Below are positions 18,211 to 28,300 of a stretch of 64,000 bases of DNA, piece after piece; the stretch's first letter is position 1, and every line of letters begins with the position of its first letter. A program made the position numbers and the translations under genes. The DNA comes from QHWT01 sp963755695 (GTDB taxonomy: Bacteria; Acidobacteriota; Vicinamibacteria; Vicinamibacterales; 2-12-FULL-66-21): the NCBI GenBank assembly GCA_963755695.1, contig CAVWLB010000010.1, positions 3,150,555-3,214,554 of the forward strand, read 5' to 3'. The notes under the pieces were generated by a model, which saw only the letters and a program-made list of their open reading frames with translations, did not search any database and was not told where the DNA came from.

Positions 18211-18750
18211 ATGACTGATCCGATCCGTGAATTGAAGATCCGTGCTGCGATTCTGCAGCGCCGGATCGTCGACCGCCAACCATCTGCGCTCGCGCGTTTG
18301 CGGGCGTTGCCAGAGTTTCGCGCGTCTTCCGCCGATCACCTCGACTCGGCCCGGACACCGATCCTGCGCCGGCACTGTCTCGCGATTCTCGCGCGTGAAC
18401 TTGGTTTTAGCGGGTGGCCGCACGCGAAGGCCGTCATCTCTGGCGCCAGAGACGTGTCAGATTTCGGAACCGTCTTGTATCCAAAGCGCTGCGGCGGACA
18501 CCTGAATCTCTGGTACCGCTCGTATGACGACGCGGCTATCGGTCGTCGCGCATCTGGCGGCTACCTGCTCGCGTATCGTCGCGACTATATGGTGGTCCAT
18601 TCATCGTTCATCGAGACGCTTGGATTGGATCCCGATACATCGGATTGGCAACGACTCGGGCGTGACTGGGTTCGCCCGCTCGATATGGGCGCGCGAACGC
18701 GCCTGTACGGTGAGCTGATCGCCAAGATGCCGCACGAGGTTTGCTTGTGA
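18211..18750 (+). CDS. Conserved hypothetical protein encoded with DinB
   Basis: The 179-residue form starts at ATG 18211 (MTDPIRELKIRAAILQRRIV) after GAGGTGGAG. The N-terminal helices end with AILARELGFSGWPHAKAVI, the 'A.elGF.sWp.lk' segment seen in small ankyrin-like or glyoxalase-linked proteins. The C-terminal part is distinctive: FGTVLYPKRCGGHLNLWYRS, YDDAAIGRRASGGYLLAYRR, FIETLGLDPDTSDWQRLGRD and WVRPLDMGARTRLYGELI. I recognise the pattern (N.WY..Y..A......GGYLl.Yr...fv....i..lGLDP...DW..iG.DW..P.d..A..rLy) as a conserved family of unknown function. Its TGA overlaps the GTG start of the DinB gene, so the two are coupled. Confidence 0.65.
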   Translation: MTDPIRELKIRAAILQRRIVDRQPSALARLRALPEFRASSADHLDSARTPILRRHCLAILARELGFSGWPHAKAVISGARDVSDFGTVLYPKRCGGHLNLWYRSYDDAAIGRRASGGYLLAYRRDYMVVHSSFIETLGLDPDTSDWQRLGRDWVRPLDMGARTRLYGELIAKMPHEVCL

Positions 18751-19235
18751 CGCCTGTTTTGGGACCCACCGAAGCTCGGCTGATTCTGGATCTCGCCGCG
18801 CTTCCAACCCTGCGCCTCGAGCACGTGCTGACGCGGCGGGTCATTGCGGCAATTCCACCGCAGCACGGGGAATACCGGCCGCAGGCAGGTGCGCGTAGCA
18901 CCGCGGAACTCGCGCGGCACATCGTTGGTGCCGAACTTCGGTTTTTGGGAGGCGCCGCAAGCGGCACGTTCGCAGACGTCCGCCACGTCGTCGATAACGC
19001 CCATGACCTGAGGTCTCTCGTGAGCGTCTACGAGACAGAGTTTGCGGCAACACTCGAGACGTTGGCCACGGTCACCGGCGACGAGTTGGTCCGCGTGTTG
19101 GATTACCGTGGTGTCGTGCAAATGCCAGCCCTGGGATTCGTGCAGCTCGCGCTGAATCACTCAATCCACCACCGAGGCCAGCTGTCCGTGCACTTGCGGT
19201 CGCTCGGAGTGAGCGTGCCACCGATCTATGGATGA
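18747..19235 (+). CDS. DinB-family protein
   Basis: Translation from GTG at 18747 (MTPVLGPTEARLILDLAALP) overlaps the previous gene in GTGA. The four-helix protein shows a DinB pattern: YRPQAGARSTAELARHIVGA with the first His, a central helical part, and LALNHSIHHRGQLSVHLRSL with the paired His residues (H..HHRGQL) that bind metal. DinB/YfiT proteins are putative metal-dependent thiol transferases or hydrolases. A frame-consistent TTG at 18741 also exists but the coupled GTG is more natural. Confidence 0.8.
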   Translation: MTPVLGPTEARLILDLAALPTLRLEHVLTRRVIAAIPPQHGEYRPQAGARSTAELARHIVGAELRFLGGAASGTFADVRHVVDNAHDLRSLVSVYETEFAATLETLATVTGDELVRVLDYRGVVQMPALGFVQLALNHSIHHRGQLSVHLRSLGVSVPPIYG

Positions 19236-19260
19236 ACTCGGAAAACGAGTATTGGGGCGC

Positions 19261-19341
19261 TCAGGCCGCGTGCCGAACCGCCTCTATCCCCCTCAGCCAT
19301 TCTCGAATCTGGTTCCAACTGGCGAATGTTTGGCTCACCAT
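19261..19341 (-). repeat. Unassigned C-terminal coding motif, copy 2
   Basis: The minus frame reads MVSQTFASWNQIREWLRGIE followed by AVRHAA and a TGA at 19261-19263. The DNA core GGTTCCAACTGGCGAA is shared exactly with copy 1. It lies 25 bases after the DinB stop. Confidence 0.55.
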
Positions 19342-19565
19342 CTCCAAGTCGCGGATTCTAAAAGACGCGACGTCAGCAACCCAAATCGTTGATCGAATCG
19401 CGGCGTCCTCATGAGCGACTCGCGAGCACTTCGCGTCGCCGGACATTCATTGACGACGCAACGCCAGTCGATCGGCCACAACGGCGGGCCCGACGGCGAT
19501 GTGACTCCCGGATGCGAATAAGCTCATCCCGATGCGAACTCGGTGACTGCCCGTAGGAGTCGCGC

Positions 19566-20405
19566 TCATCCTCGCCCGGCGAGCCAGTCCGCCAGCGCAT
19601 GCCAAGGTGCGCTTGGCACGACGAAACCGAAGAAGACGTTCAGGCAAGCGAAAACCCCAACGCCGCCCCACAGCGAGACCGGATGTGTGCGCCCACGCGT
19701 GATCCGTTCATACGCCGGCGTCAAGCACAAGAGACAGAAATTGACGGCGATCGCAAGCGGGATCGCGTGGGGCTGCAGTGCGGGCCAATGGCCGACCAGA
19801 TGCGCGACCGGCGCGGGTGCCAGGGCCCCGACGAGCGCGAGGATCATCAGCCGCTTGTGGACGCCGGGACGACGCCGATACACCACCGCAGCGCAGACGA
19901 GAACCGCGAATAGCAGCACGCCGATCACAGGCGCCAAGACGATCGCGGGATCTAGCAAGGTGCCACGAGGCACTAAATCACCGCTCAGATCGAAGCCTCG
20001 CCGCGTCTCCGCGATGGCAGCGAACGACCCGACCACTGTGAACATGACGGCCAGGAGGACACCGACGACGCCGAGACGACGATGGACGGCCGTGCGCCCG
20101 GTGGCGACCAGAATCGCCTGGGCCAGAAACACGAGTAGGAACGCCGCGGCGACCAGTGCGTGCGCCATCACCAACGGCGTGAATGGGAGCGGCACCGTGC
20201 GGGTGGCAGGCGCGACGAGTGCGGGGGCAAACGACACCACTGTCAACGCGATCACCATGGTCGCGACACCGACCGAGAACCACCGGTCGACCGCTTGCCG
20301 CTTCGAGCTCCCCAAGCTGACCGACACCGGCACGGGATGCTCGAGCATGCGCTCTGCCTCATGTGACTCAAACATGTCCACCTCCACCCGTCGACATTCA
20401 GCCAT
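19566..20405 (-). CDS. Multi-pass integral membrane protein
   Basis: The 279-residue protein has a hydrophilic N-terminus (MAECRRVEVDMFESHEAERM) and about seven hydrophobic segments, including VGVATMVIALTVVSFAPALV, HALVAAAFLLVFLAQAILVA, GVVGVLLAVMFTVVGSFAAI, APVIGVLLFAVLVCAAVVY, KRLMILALVGALAPAPVAHL and IPLAIAVNFCLLCLTPAYE. Conserved-looking loops contain HRRLGVVG and HKRLM with basic residues, as in acidobacterial DUF2306/DUF420-like membrane proteins. No enzymatic motif is visible. It is divergent from the winged-helix regulator that starts 110 bases away, so the two may share a promoter region. Confidence 0.7.
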   Translation of the reverse strand: MAECRRVEVDMFESHEAERMLEHPVPVSVSLGSSKRQAVDRWFSVGVATMVIALTVVSFAPALVAPATRTVPLPFTPLVMAHALVAAAFLLVFLAQAILVATGRTAVHRRLGVVGVLLAVMFTVVGSFAAIAETRRGFDLSGDLVPRGTLLDPAIVLAPVIGVLLFAVLVCAAVVYRRRPGVHKRLMILALVGALAPAPVAHLVGHWPALQPHAIPLAIAVNFCLLCLTPAYERITRGRTHPVSLWGGVGVFACLNVFFGFVVPSAPWHALADWLAGRG

Positions 20406-20515
20406 GGCGACAGTGGCAGCGTCTTTAGAGACCCGTTGGAAAAGGCTTGGATTTTGTTTGGCCTCACCGGTGAGGGAAGGCTTGCGTCCTCAGCGCAAGG
20501 GGACCAAGATGTCGC

Positions 20516-22556
20516 GTGGACAGCAGCCACGTGATATTGAGCCTGCGATTCGGCCCATTCACGCTGATCCCAGCTGAACGTCTCCTCTTGAAGCACGGCG
20601 AGCCTGTGCCTCTCACGCCCAAGGCGTTCGACCTGCTCTCGGTTCTGGCCGCACACGCTGGACGCCTGGTCACGAAGGCCGAGCTGATGCAAGCCGTCTG
20701 GCCGGAGACAACTGTCGAAGAATCTAATCTCGCTTACAACGTGTTCGCAATTCGCAAAGGCTTGGGCGAGATCGGAGAGGCCGACACCTATATCGAGACA
20801 GTCCCCAAGCAGGGGTACCGCTTCCTTGCGCCGGTCGTCACGAGCGAACGAACTGCGCCTTCCGGACCGAGGTCACGACCAGTTTCTGACGCGGTGGAGT
20901 TTCAGATTCCGGTCGCGGGCCACCTTGCCGAATCAGGTGCATTCTCGGTTTCGCCTGACGGTCGGCATCTCGCGTTTGCTGCCGAAGGAGCCGACGGAAT
21001 CCTGCGACTCTGGGTGCGAAGCCTAAGCACACTCGATCCGTTCCCGTTGAGTGGAACGGACGGCGTGTTCGCGATCATGCCGCCGATGTTCTGGTCGCCC
21101 GACAGCCGCCTCGTCGCCTTCCAGGGCGGAGGGTATCTGAAGACGGTCGCGCTCTCCGGCGGCGCGGCGCAATCTGTCTGCGAGGTGTTCGGCGCCGTCG
21201 TGGGCGGGACCTGGAATCTGGCAGACGTGATTCTCTTCGGAAACGCTGCGGGAGGTCTGATGCAATGTTCAGCCTCGGGCGGCACCGCTAGCGAGGTCAC
21301 GACCCCGCGAGAGGCGGAACTGGATATTTTCCCATCCTTCTTGCCCGACGGCCGGCACTTCCTCTTCCTTCGGGTGTCGCGCGACCGGCCGGAGACGTCG
21401 GGCGTCTACGTCGGCGACCTAGGTACGTCGGACAATTCGCATCGTCTCATCACGACGGGCTTTGCGGCGTCCTTCGTGCCGGCGATTGATTCAGGGCCCG
21501 GGTTGATTGTTTTTGCACGTGACGGAGCTGTGTTCGTGCAGCGCTTCGACGAGCGACGGCTGGAGTTCATCGCCGAACCGGTGCGGCTGGCCGAAGGGGT
21601 GGGATCGTATCTGGATAGCGGCTTCTTCTCGGCGTCGGCCAGCACGCTAGTGTATCGAGCACCCGATCCCGCCTTTCAGCTCACATGGTTCGCACGACAG
21701 GGCGAGGAATTGACACGGATCGGCGCGCCTGCACGCTTCACCGGGCTCGCGCTCTCACCACTGAGCGATCGCGCACTCGGTGGTCACGCATTGTCCCCAC
21801 AGTACCGTCGACCAGGACCTGTGGCTCTACGACGTGACCCGCGACGCAACCCCGAGACGATTGACCTTCGACCCGACACTGGAATCGTGGCCGGTGTGGG
21901 CGACCAACGACCGGTTCGTCTTCGGCTGCGGGGGTGGGGAATCCGGTGTTTACGAACAGACGATCGACGGCCGACGAAATCTCATTCTGAGGACCGGACG
22001 GACCGAGATACCGACGAGCGTGACTCCGGACCTGGAGGTGCTGCTCTACGCCACCGTCGCCGAGCCGTCGATGCGAACGGACGTCTGGGTCCAGTACGGT
22101 CACGGTGACGCGGCAATCCGGGCGCCGTTCGTGCGCCGCGAATTCGACCAATGGCAGGCCACGCTCTCACCCGATCGACGCTGGGTGGCATACGTCTCCA
22201 ATGAAAACGGTCCCAACGAAGTGTTCGTCGCGAAATTCCACGCCGACGCGCATTCGCGCGTGGCGTCTGCTGGAGAAAGCATTCCCATTTCGAGGGGCGG
22301 CGGCTTTGCACCCCGATGGCGGGACGACGCGCGGGAGCTGTTCTACCTGACGGCGGACGGATCCGTGATGTCCGTCAACATCGAAACGGAGCCGGTATTT
22401 CGGCCGGGCGATCCCAGGCTGCTGTTCAAGGTGCCCGGCGTGGTCCCGGAATGGGGCGTAACGAAGGACGGCGCCCGTTTTCTGTTCGCTGTACCCGTCA
22501 CCCCCCCACCCCCATTTCACATCATCTACGGCTGGCAGTCCGGCCTCTGGAGTTGA
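20516..22556 (+). CDS. Winged-helix (OmpR/CadC-type) regulator with PD40 propeller, one frame break
   Basis: From GTG at 20516 the first about 105 residues are a DNA-binding winged helix: RFGPFTLIPAERLLLKHGEP, TPKAFDLLSVLAAHAGRLVT, AELMQAVWPETTVEESNLAY, and PKQGYRFLAPV. The rest is a chain of PD40/TolB-like blades (FSVSPDGRHLAFAAEGADGI, FWSPDSRLVAFQGGGYL, SFLPDGRHFLFLRVSRDRPE). The frame changes near 21780 and the propeller continues with DQDLWLYDVTRDATPRRLTF and LSPDRRWVAYVSNENGPNEV to the stop at 22556. No membrane helix separates the domains, so this is probably a cytoplasmic regulator sensing through its propeller. It is divergent from the membrane protein at 19566. Confidence 0.75.
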
Positions 22557-22639
22557 TGAAGGGTTGTGTAATAGCCCTGTAGAGGTGCTCGCGGCACTCC
22601 GTTACCATTGACGGCGTCGTAAATTGTTGATTGACCTGA

Positions 22640-22728
22640 CTATGCGGCTCTTTGGAGTATCTGGATTCGGTTCAGCCAGGTCGCCATCTGGTTCCAACTC
22701 GCGAAAATCTGGCTCACCACTTCCGTCC
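22640..22728 (-). repeat. Unassigned C-terminal coding motif, copy 3
   Basis: The minus frame reads VVSQIFASWNQMATWLNRIQ followed by ILQRAA and a TAG at 22640-22642. It is the tail of a 116-residue antisense-looking frame without family resemblance. It lies 80 bases after the winged-helix regulator. Confidence 0.5.
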
Positions 22729-22974
22729 TCCAACACCGCCAAGAACTTGAGGGCGGTGGTAGCCACCACCGCAGATAGGAATCGAGCCCGCCGATCCCAG
22801 CCACTCGCCGCATCGGACCGCAACGCACGTCGCACGGAGCGCCTCAAGAGGCGCTCAATCGCACGTCGTTGGCCCCGAAGCGATTCCGCGGACGCAGCGC
22901 ACAGGCCGCACCGAACAGCTCCTTGCGCTTTCGCCACGGCCGCGAACGGCATGAACGGAGGTCACGCATTGCCA

Positions 22975-23610
22975 GCCCAACGAACGTCACGACCGCTGAA
23001 TCGGAGCCCATGGGGACTCAGGTACGGCCTGGTAATACCGACGTGTATCTGGTCAGAGTGGATGGAGGGCACCTTCTTCGATTGACCGCCGAACCCTCCC
23101 TCGACGGAGTCCAACCTGGTCGCGCGATGGAGGCTTGGATCTATTTCGCGTCAACACGGGCGGGCGCGATTCCAGATATTTGGCCAGTCGCTCCCAACGG
23201 AGGCGGATCCTTCCGAGTGACATGTGCCAGTGCCTTCGAGCCGCAGGAATCCCCGACGGCCCGCAGCATCTTTTATCTCGATCGTCATCCGGGGGCGCAC
23301 CGAGCGAGCGCAGGCTTATGCGCGTGGCTGTCGCCGGCGGACAATCGGAACTGGCGCTCGAACATGTGTGATCGTTTTTGTGGGCGGTCACGGACGCCGG
23401 GATCGTGTTCATCACCCGAGAGCCGGACTTCGATGCGATTGACGTGTACCGGTTCAGCGACCGGCGAGTTGCCCGCCTGGCTCGGCTCGGATTTCGAGTA
23501 TCGGGCAGCGATACGAACATGAGCGTCTCACGCGATGGGCGCTGGGCATTGGCCACGAAGATGGAGCGGTTCGATTCGGATTTGATGCTGCTCGACAACT
23601 TTCGAGTAAG
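22975..23610 (+). pseudogene. PD40/TolB-like propeller remnant
   Basis: Pieces in three frames form the C-terminal part of a propeller: NTDVYLVRVDGGHLLRLTAE, WIYFASTRAGAIPDIW, then AVTDAGIVFITREPDFDAID, VYRFSDRRVARLARLGF and VSRDGRWALATKMERFDSDL ending MLLDNFR. The last words match the end of the kinase/propeller at 62159 (DLMLIENFR). There is no kinase or DNA-binding part, so the 5' portion has been lost; several frame changes within 600 bases suggest real decay. Confidence 0.6.
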
Positions 23611-23825
23611 GCCCCGCGACATCAAACCGCGAGTTAGAGTACGTGAGGCGCGAGCGAAGCGAAGCGCCCCCACACGAACGGAGCGAGCACGGCGCAGAGC
23701 CTTACCCCACGGCCGCGCCGTCTCGTGCTAGGATCACCCGCCCCTGGCCCCCCTCGATCCCGGTCGGTCGGAATCACACCTCTCGTTTCACCTTGCGGCC
23801 CTCGGGCTCGCTCAGGAGGACGACC

Positions 23826-24287
23826 ATGAAGATCAAGACGATGGCCCTGTTGGTGGTCGCGTGTCTCGCCGGCGTGACGATATTCGCCGCCGATCAGCAG
23901 ATCGGCACCTGGAAACTGAACGAGGCGAAGTCGAAGTTGAACCCGGCCGGCACCAAGAATACCGCGGTCGTCTACGAGGCGGTGGGAGACAACGTCAAGG
24001 TCACCGTCGAAGGCACGACACCGGACGGCAAAGCGTTCAAGTCCACGTGGACAGGAAAATACGACGGCAAGGACTATCCCGTCACCGGCGATCCCATGTC
24101 TGACGCGCGCTCGTACACGAAAGTCGACGATCGCACGCTGACGTTTTCCGCGAAGAAGGACGGCAAGGTCACCGTCAGCGGAAAGATTGTCGTCGCCGCT
24201 GACGGCAAGAGTCGGACCGTGACTTCGTCCGCCACCGACGCCAAGGGTCAGAAAGTCAGCATGACCTCTGTATACGACAAGCAGTAG
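23826..24287 (+). CDS. Secreted lipocalin-like small beta protein
   Basis: The 153-residue protein starts at ATG 23826 after CAGGAGGACG. It has a signal peptide (MKIKTMALLVVACLAGVTIF) cut near AAD and then DQQIGTWKLNEAKSKLNPAG, YEAVGDNVKVTVEGTTPDGK, KYDGKDYPVTGDPMSDARSY and RTVTSSATDAKGQKVSMTSV. The GTWKLN.AKSK...G start and the repeated beta strands match a secreted family common in acidobacteria, usually called lipocalin-like or hypothetical. A binding role in the periplasm is likely; the ligand is unknown. The gene is intact and stands alone. Confidence 0.7.
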   Translation: MKIKTMALLVVACLAGVTIFAADQQIGTWKLNEAKSKLNPAGTKNTAVVYEAVGDNVKVTVEGTTPDGKAFKSTWTGKYDGKDYPVTGDPMSDARSYTKVDDRTLTFSAKKDGKVTVSGKIVVAADGKSRTVTSSATDAKGQKVSMTSVYDKQ

Positions 24288-24345
24288 CCGAATCGAGCGA
24301 GATTACGGAGTGCCGGGCGATGCGTTACCGCCCGCCAGTCCGACG

Positions 24346-25036
24346 TGTAGGGTGCGAAACATTGTCACGCTGCTCGGACTGTACTCGTGAATGACACACC
24401 TGTGATCCGCAAGAAATTGCGACGAAATCTGAGCGAGCGATTTATGCGGCCGAGTGCAGTCGGTACTCGATGATGCAGCCCGCCCAACACCGGCTTCGCG
24501 ACCACTCGAAAGGCGGCCGCCAGACGGTGACCGTGTGTCAGTCGTGCCAGTTCACAGGTCTCCTCGTTCTGTGGATCCGGGATGCCAGGTCCTAAGCTCG
24601 CATGCGGACGTCCGTGGTTGTAATGAGCTTCCCATTCCGTCAGGACGGATCGGAGATGCCGCTCATTCAGCAGGATCAGCCAATCCAGACACTCGCGTCG
24701 CATACTGCCGATCAACCGCTCGCAAAATGCATTCGCTTGAGCGTCGCCGGCGTGACCAGACACTTCGACCACTTGACGCGTGGCAACAGTTGGCTGGCCG
24801 CCGCCAGGAACCATCGGTCGGCCGGCCGAAACGTCGCTCGATGGACCTGACGGCGCAAGATCGCCAACTCATGGCGTCGCACGACGATCTCAAGCTCTTT
24901 CGAGTCCGCCGATCGGAACAGAAGCGAGACGAGCTGCAGGAGCCGTTGGAGGGCAACGGACACGACGGACAGGAGCACGGCCTCTCCCCTACGGAAAGGC
25001 CGCTATTTTACACAAATCGAATTAACCCACCCCACA
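24346..25036 (-). mobile_element. Composite remnant of three IS types
   Basis: Bases 24346-24398 match the IS-D left end (TGTAGGGTGCGAAAC...). Bases to about 24735 encode, on the minus strand, the C-terminal part of a different integrase-core transposase (ANAFCERLIGSMRRECLDWL, HYNHGRPHASLGPGIPD). Bases 24736-25036 match the 5' part of IS-A, with the transposase start LLQLVSLLFRSADSKELEIV and the terminal repeat at 25036. The open frame of 150 codons across the first junction is accidental. At least two deletion or insertion events are needed. Confidence 0.7.
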
Positions 25037-25235
25037 CGCACCGGGCTGACGACCGCCGAACGCGAGGAGCTGGCGCGGCTCCGCAAAGAGAATCGGGAGC
25101 TCCGGACTGAGCGCGACGTCCTCAAAGAAGCCGCGGCCCTCTTCGCGAAAGCGGGCATCACCTGCTCGATGGGTCGTTACGGTAATTGCTGCGAAAGCGC
25201 CTTGTTCGACGACATTGCGGGCAATACCGGAACCT
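25037..25235 (+). mobile_element. IS3-type OrfA/OrfB fusion remnant
   Basis: The plus frame reads RTGLTTAEREELARLRKENR, ELRTERDVLKEAAALFAKAG and then CSMGRYGNCCESALFDD. The first part is the leucine-zipper end of IS3-type OrfA; the second resembles the SMSRKGNCyDNA segment of OrfB. They are joined by an internal deletion, leaving an inactive stub directly next to the IS-A end. Confidence 0.65.
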
Positions 25236-25387
25236 CTCGCACTGAGGATCGCTGAACGATACGTTTGAAATGACGAGCCCAGACTGGATCTGGGCAGTAG
25301 CATCTGCGGTGACAGCTGTGGCGGAGGTTGCTGCCCCTGGCAGTTGCGTCTCTCCAAGCAGCAGTCGCAGCCTATGTTTGGCGACTA

Positions 25388-25901
25388 TCAGCCTGTGTTT
25401 CCCATCTGCGCCATCGCCTTCTTCATCGCCCTCTCACTGACGTCCTTGATATGGGTCATGACGGACCACTCGTTGCCGAAGGGGTCCTCGAATCGCGCGT
25501 TGCGATCGCCGTAGAACTGGTCGGTGGGTTCTTGCAGCGAGCGCGCGCCCGCGCTCAACGCCTCGTTGTAGGTGGCGTCGCAATTTTGACAAAGATCGCC
25601 AGATGAGCCTTCCTCGGCGGGAACTGGGGCGGCATCGGGCTTCCCATCATCAACACCGCGTCGCCAAACCCGAGCTCGCAGTGCGCGACGGTTCCGCCCG
25701 GCACGTCGAGGCGGAGCCGTTGATTGGCGCCGAGCACCTGCTTGTACCATCGATCGCCCGCGCGCAATCGTCGAGCACGACTACCGACGACAACACCGGG
25801 TAGCCCTTCGCAAGCCAGGAGAACTTCGCGGGCTTCTTCGCGACGCGTGTGGCCTTCCGACCCTTCGAAGTCCCCTTCAACTTCCTCTTGGTCTTGGCCA
25901 T
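25388..25901 (-). CDS. VOC-family (glyoxalase/PhnB-like) protein, two frame breaks
   Basis: It starts with a lysine-rich leader (MAKTKRKLKGTSKGRKATRV) and GYPVLSSVVVLDDCARAID. Near 25745 the frame changes to WYKQVLGANQRLRLDVPGGT, VAHCELGFGDAVLMMGSPMP, and near 25600 to NCDATYNEALSAGARSLQEP, TDQFYGDRNARFEDPFGNEW and SVMTHIKDVSERAMKKAMAQ. This is the PhnB-like VOC pattern with the FYGDR..r..DPFGn.W..tH end. The family covers bleomycin-resistance-like and isomerase proteins; the substrate is unknown. All parts of the domain are present, so indel errors are likely. Confidence 0.7.
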
Positions 25902-26088
25902 GATGTCCTCCAGGGCAGGAATACTACCGTGGCCCCGCGGGTTCAGCGAGCTGATTGACTGCGGAGCAGGCAGGTCAATGTGTGCATATCTCTCGTCTGA
26001 TCTGCGTCAATCGTGGGTTAACAAACGCCCGGCTTCAGCTTAGGCGGCCAATAATTGCATCGGCCGCCGTCCGCTGCAATAGCCGATG

Positions 26089-26889
26089 TTAGGCCGCCTG
26101 GGTGTATATGTGCTCTACAATATGACGCGTTTGATCCAACACGTTCCAAGTGGACTGTTCGTCCATTGCCTGAGACCCATGGATCGCTTGGTTTGCGGTC
26201 TTCCTGACGGAATGCGCCGCTCCGCCAAGAGGCTCCGTCAAGAACCCTGGGCGTATCGAAATGTTGATTAGGCTCGCAATCTTGCCTGACTTGCGGCCTC
26301 CTGGCCTCACAGAGGCCATCTCGTACCGTAGTTCATCTGCATCGACCTTCGATTCCAGTGCGACTTCCAAGCAGGCCCTGCAAATCGCCGCGCTCGAACG
26401 GTAAAGACCAAAGAACAGACACCGAGTCGCCTCGCCCAACATCTCGATGAGCATCGGTTCGGCGCGCCCGAGGACCGGCGGCGCTTCGAACAGGAACGTG
26501 GCGCCAGCGATCCGCCGCAAGAGCGAAATGAGTTCGAAGGCATAGTGAAATTCCGTGTTCATCCTTCCTGTACCGCTGTTTCGTGCCGCGTTACTGGCCG
26601 TTGCTGACAATCTCTCGTACTCTGGCTCAATGCCTCGCTCCCTAGCCTTGGCGAATAGTCCCGCGACCACGATAGAGCGGCTTCTGCTTTCAGCGAAATC
26701 ATCAGCGGAGTCCAGCTTCAGAGGCTTAGCGAACGCGGCCGCTTGCCCGAGCGTGAGAGACACGCCGTCACGTTTGCGTCGCGCTCTACCACGAACTGAC
26801 CGAAGTTCAGTTGCTCCACCACCCACGTAAGCATGTCGCTTAGCGAGTCGGCAGGTACCTCGCCGCAGGATCGTTGTCGAAAGATCCAC
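26089..26889 (-). CDS. DUF4145-like hypothetical protein, start unresolved
   Basis: The C-terminal two thirds are clear: RCLFFGLYRSSAAICRACLE, VALESKVDADELRYEM, KIASLINISIRPGFLTEPLG and ANQAIHGSQAMDEQSTWNVL ending QTRHIVEHIYTQAA. The helical pattern with an R-x-x-A-x-I-C-R-A-x-L-E helix resembles DUF4145-type domains often found with restriction or defence genes. The N-terminus is better read in another frame (GVPWIFRQRSCGEVPADSLS, DMLTWVVEQLNFGQFVVERD) up to about 26945, which implies an indel near 26760. No partner gene is adjacent. Confidence 0.45.
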   Translation of the reverse strand: MDLSTTILRRGTCRLAKRHAYVGGGATELRSVRGRARRKRDGVSLTLGQAAAFAKPLKLDSADDFAESRSRSIVVAGLFAKARERGIEPEYERLSATASNAARNSGTGRMNTEFHYAFELISLLRRIAGATFLFEAPPVLGRAEPMLIEMLGEATRCLFFGLYRSSAAICRACLEVALESKVDADELRYEMASVRPGGRKSGKIASLINISIRPGFLTEPLGGAAHSVRKTANQAIHGSQAMDEQSTWNVLDQTRHIVEHIYTQAA

Positions 26890-26949
26890 GGTACGCCGTC
26901 GTGATCTCTATGGGCATTGAAACACTCTGATTCGTGATGAAAGGCCAAC

Positions 26950-27322
26950 TAACCTTAGTGGTAGGCCGACGGACATATCTCGGCCGACTCCGCAAGGCAC
27001 GCAGCATAACTCCAAAACGGCCTCGCAGGAATGTCGGCCACGTTCCACGTCGCCGGGGACTTGTTCAACTTGATCTCCTCGGACGATGGCGGATTAGACC
27101 GATCTGCATCACACCTCCCGCGGCGCGTATTGCGGCTAGTCTTAGTCTTAGGCTAAGAAGCTATCTCATAAATGGCTGCCTCAATCCGACAGCCTGCGGC
27201 GCCCCGACAGGTCAACACTGCGCGGCCAGTGAGAAGTAATCTCGAAGGTCGCGGTTTCGCCGCGCACCGTCGCGCGTGTCAACCGCCGCGCAGTCTTCAA
27301 GGCACGGTAGAGGAGCACCACC
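26950..27322. other. Intergenic region upstream of the nitrilase gene
   Basis: No gene is supported. The sequence AAGAAGCTATCTCATAAATGG near 27155 resembles an IS terminal sequence, but without a partner repeat this is weak. The region just before 27323 carries AGGAGCACCACC, the ribosome-binding site of the next gene. Confidence 0.3.
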
Positions 27323-28119
27323 ATGAGCAAGGTTCGCATCGCCCTCGCGAACATCCGCGTGCCCGCGACACCGGACGAGTCCGTCCGCCTGGCGACATCG
27401 GCAGTCGCCGACGCAGGCCGTCAAGGCGCGACGGTGATCTGCTTTCCGGAATGCTTCGTCCCCGGCTATCGGTGGCCGGGCACGACAGCGCCGCCGCCCG
27501 ATCCCGCGTTCCTCGAGCGGGCGTGGGCTGCATGTCGCGGATGCCGCCGGACGCCCGCATCACGGTCGTCCTGGGCACCGAGCGCGTGACCGATCGCGGC
27601 TTGCAGATCACCGCCTGCGTGATCAATCCCGACGGCACGGTCGCGGGGTGGCAGGACAAGGGGCAGATCGACCCGTCGGAGGAGGCCATCTATCCCGCGC
27701 TCGGGACCGAACGCCGGGTGTTCACCGCCGGGCCGCTGACGTTCGGCGTGGTGATCTGCCACGAAGGTTGGCGCTATCCAGAAACGGTGCGGTGGGCTGT
27801 GCGTCGAGGCGCGCAGCTCGTGTTTCACCCGCACGCGCATGTCGCCGAACCCGGCAGCTATCGCCCCGTCACGTTCGCCGATCCCGCCAACACGTTCCAC
27901 GAGAAAGCGATACTGTGTCGCGCGGCGGAGAACACGTGCTATTTCGCGTCGGTGAACTGCGCGAGCGAAGGATCCGGCACGACGTCGGCGGTCGCGCGTC
28001 CGGACGGGACGCTGCAGTGCTATCAGCCCTATGGACAGGAGGGCCTGCTCGTGGCGGATCTGGACCTCAGCACGGCCACCGGACTGCTCGCCTCGCGGTG
28101 CCGGACGTCGCCGATGTAG
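27323..28119 (+). CDS. Carbon-nitrogen hydrolase (nitrilase superfamily), one frame break
   Basis: The ATG at 27323 gives MSKVRIALANIRVPATPDES and the catalytic Glu43 in VICFPECFVPGY. Near 27525 the frame changes and continues TVVLGTERVTDRGLQITACV, VAGWQDKGQIDPSEEAIYP with the catalytic Lys, and LTFGVVICHEGWRYPETVRW with the nucleophilic Cys. The full Glu-Lys-Cys triad is therefore present. The end reads GQEGLLVADLDLSTATGLLA. Members hydrolyse nitriles, amides or carbamoyl compounds in the cytoplasm; the substrate is not predictable from sequence. Stand-alone gene followed by the membrane kinase. Confidence 0.8.
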
Positions 28120-28300
28120 TCGGTTGTTCGCGTCGCAGCGCCCGCTGGTATCGCAGTGGTGTGGAACGGTTTGTGCCTCTTCGCTATCAGGCGCCAAGTC
28201 TCGTGGAGGTGAAGCCTCGACCGGCTGGATCGCTCCTGCGCGACCATCGACAGCTAAGTCTTTGCGATGATCGGGGCGCCGAGGATCGAAACAAAGGCCC

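Noticed and set aside
19543..20577. 344-codon plus-strand open frame
   Set aside because: Antisense shadow of the membrane protein at 19566-20405; Thr/Arg/Ser-rich without any fold pattern.
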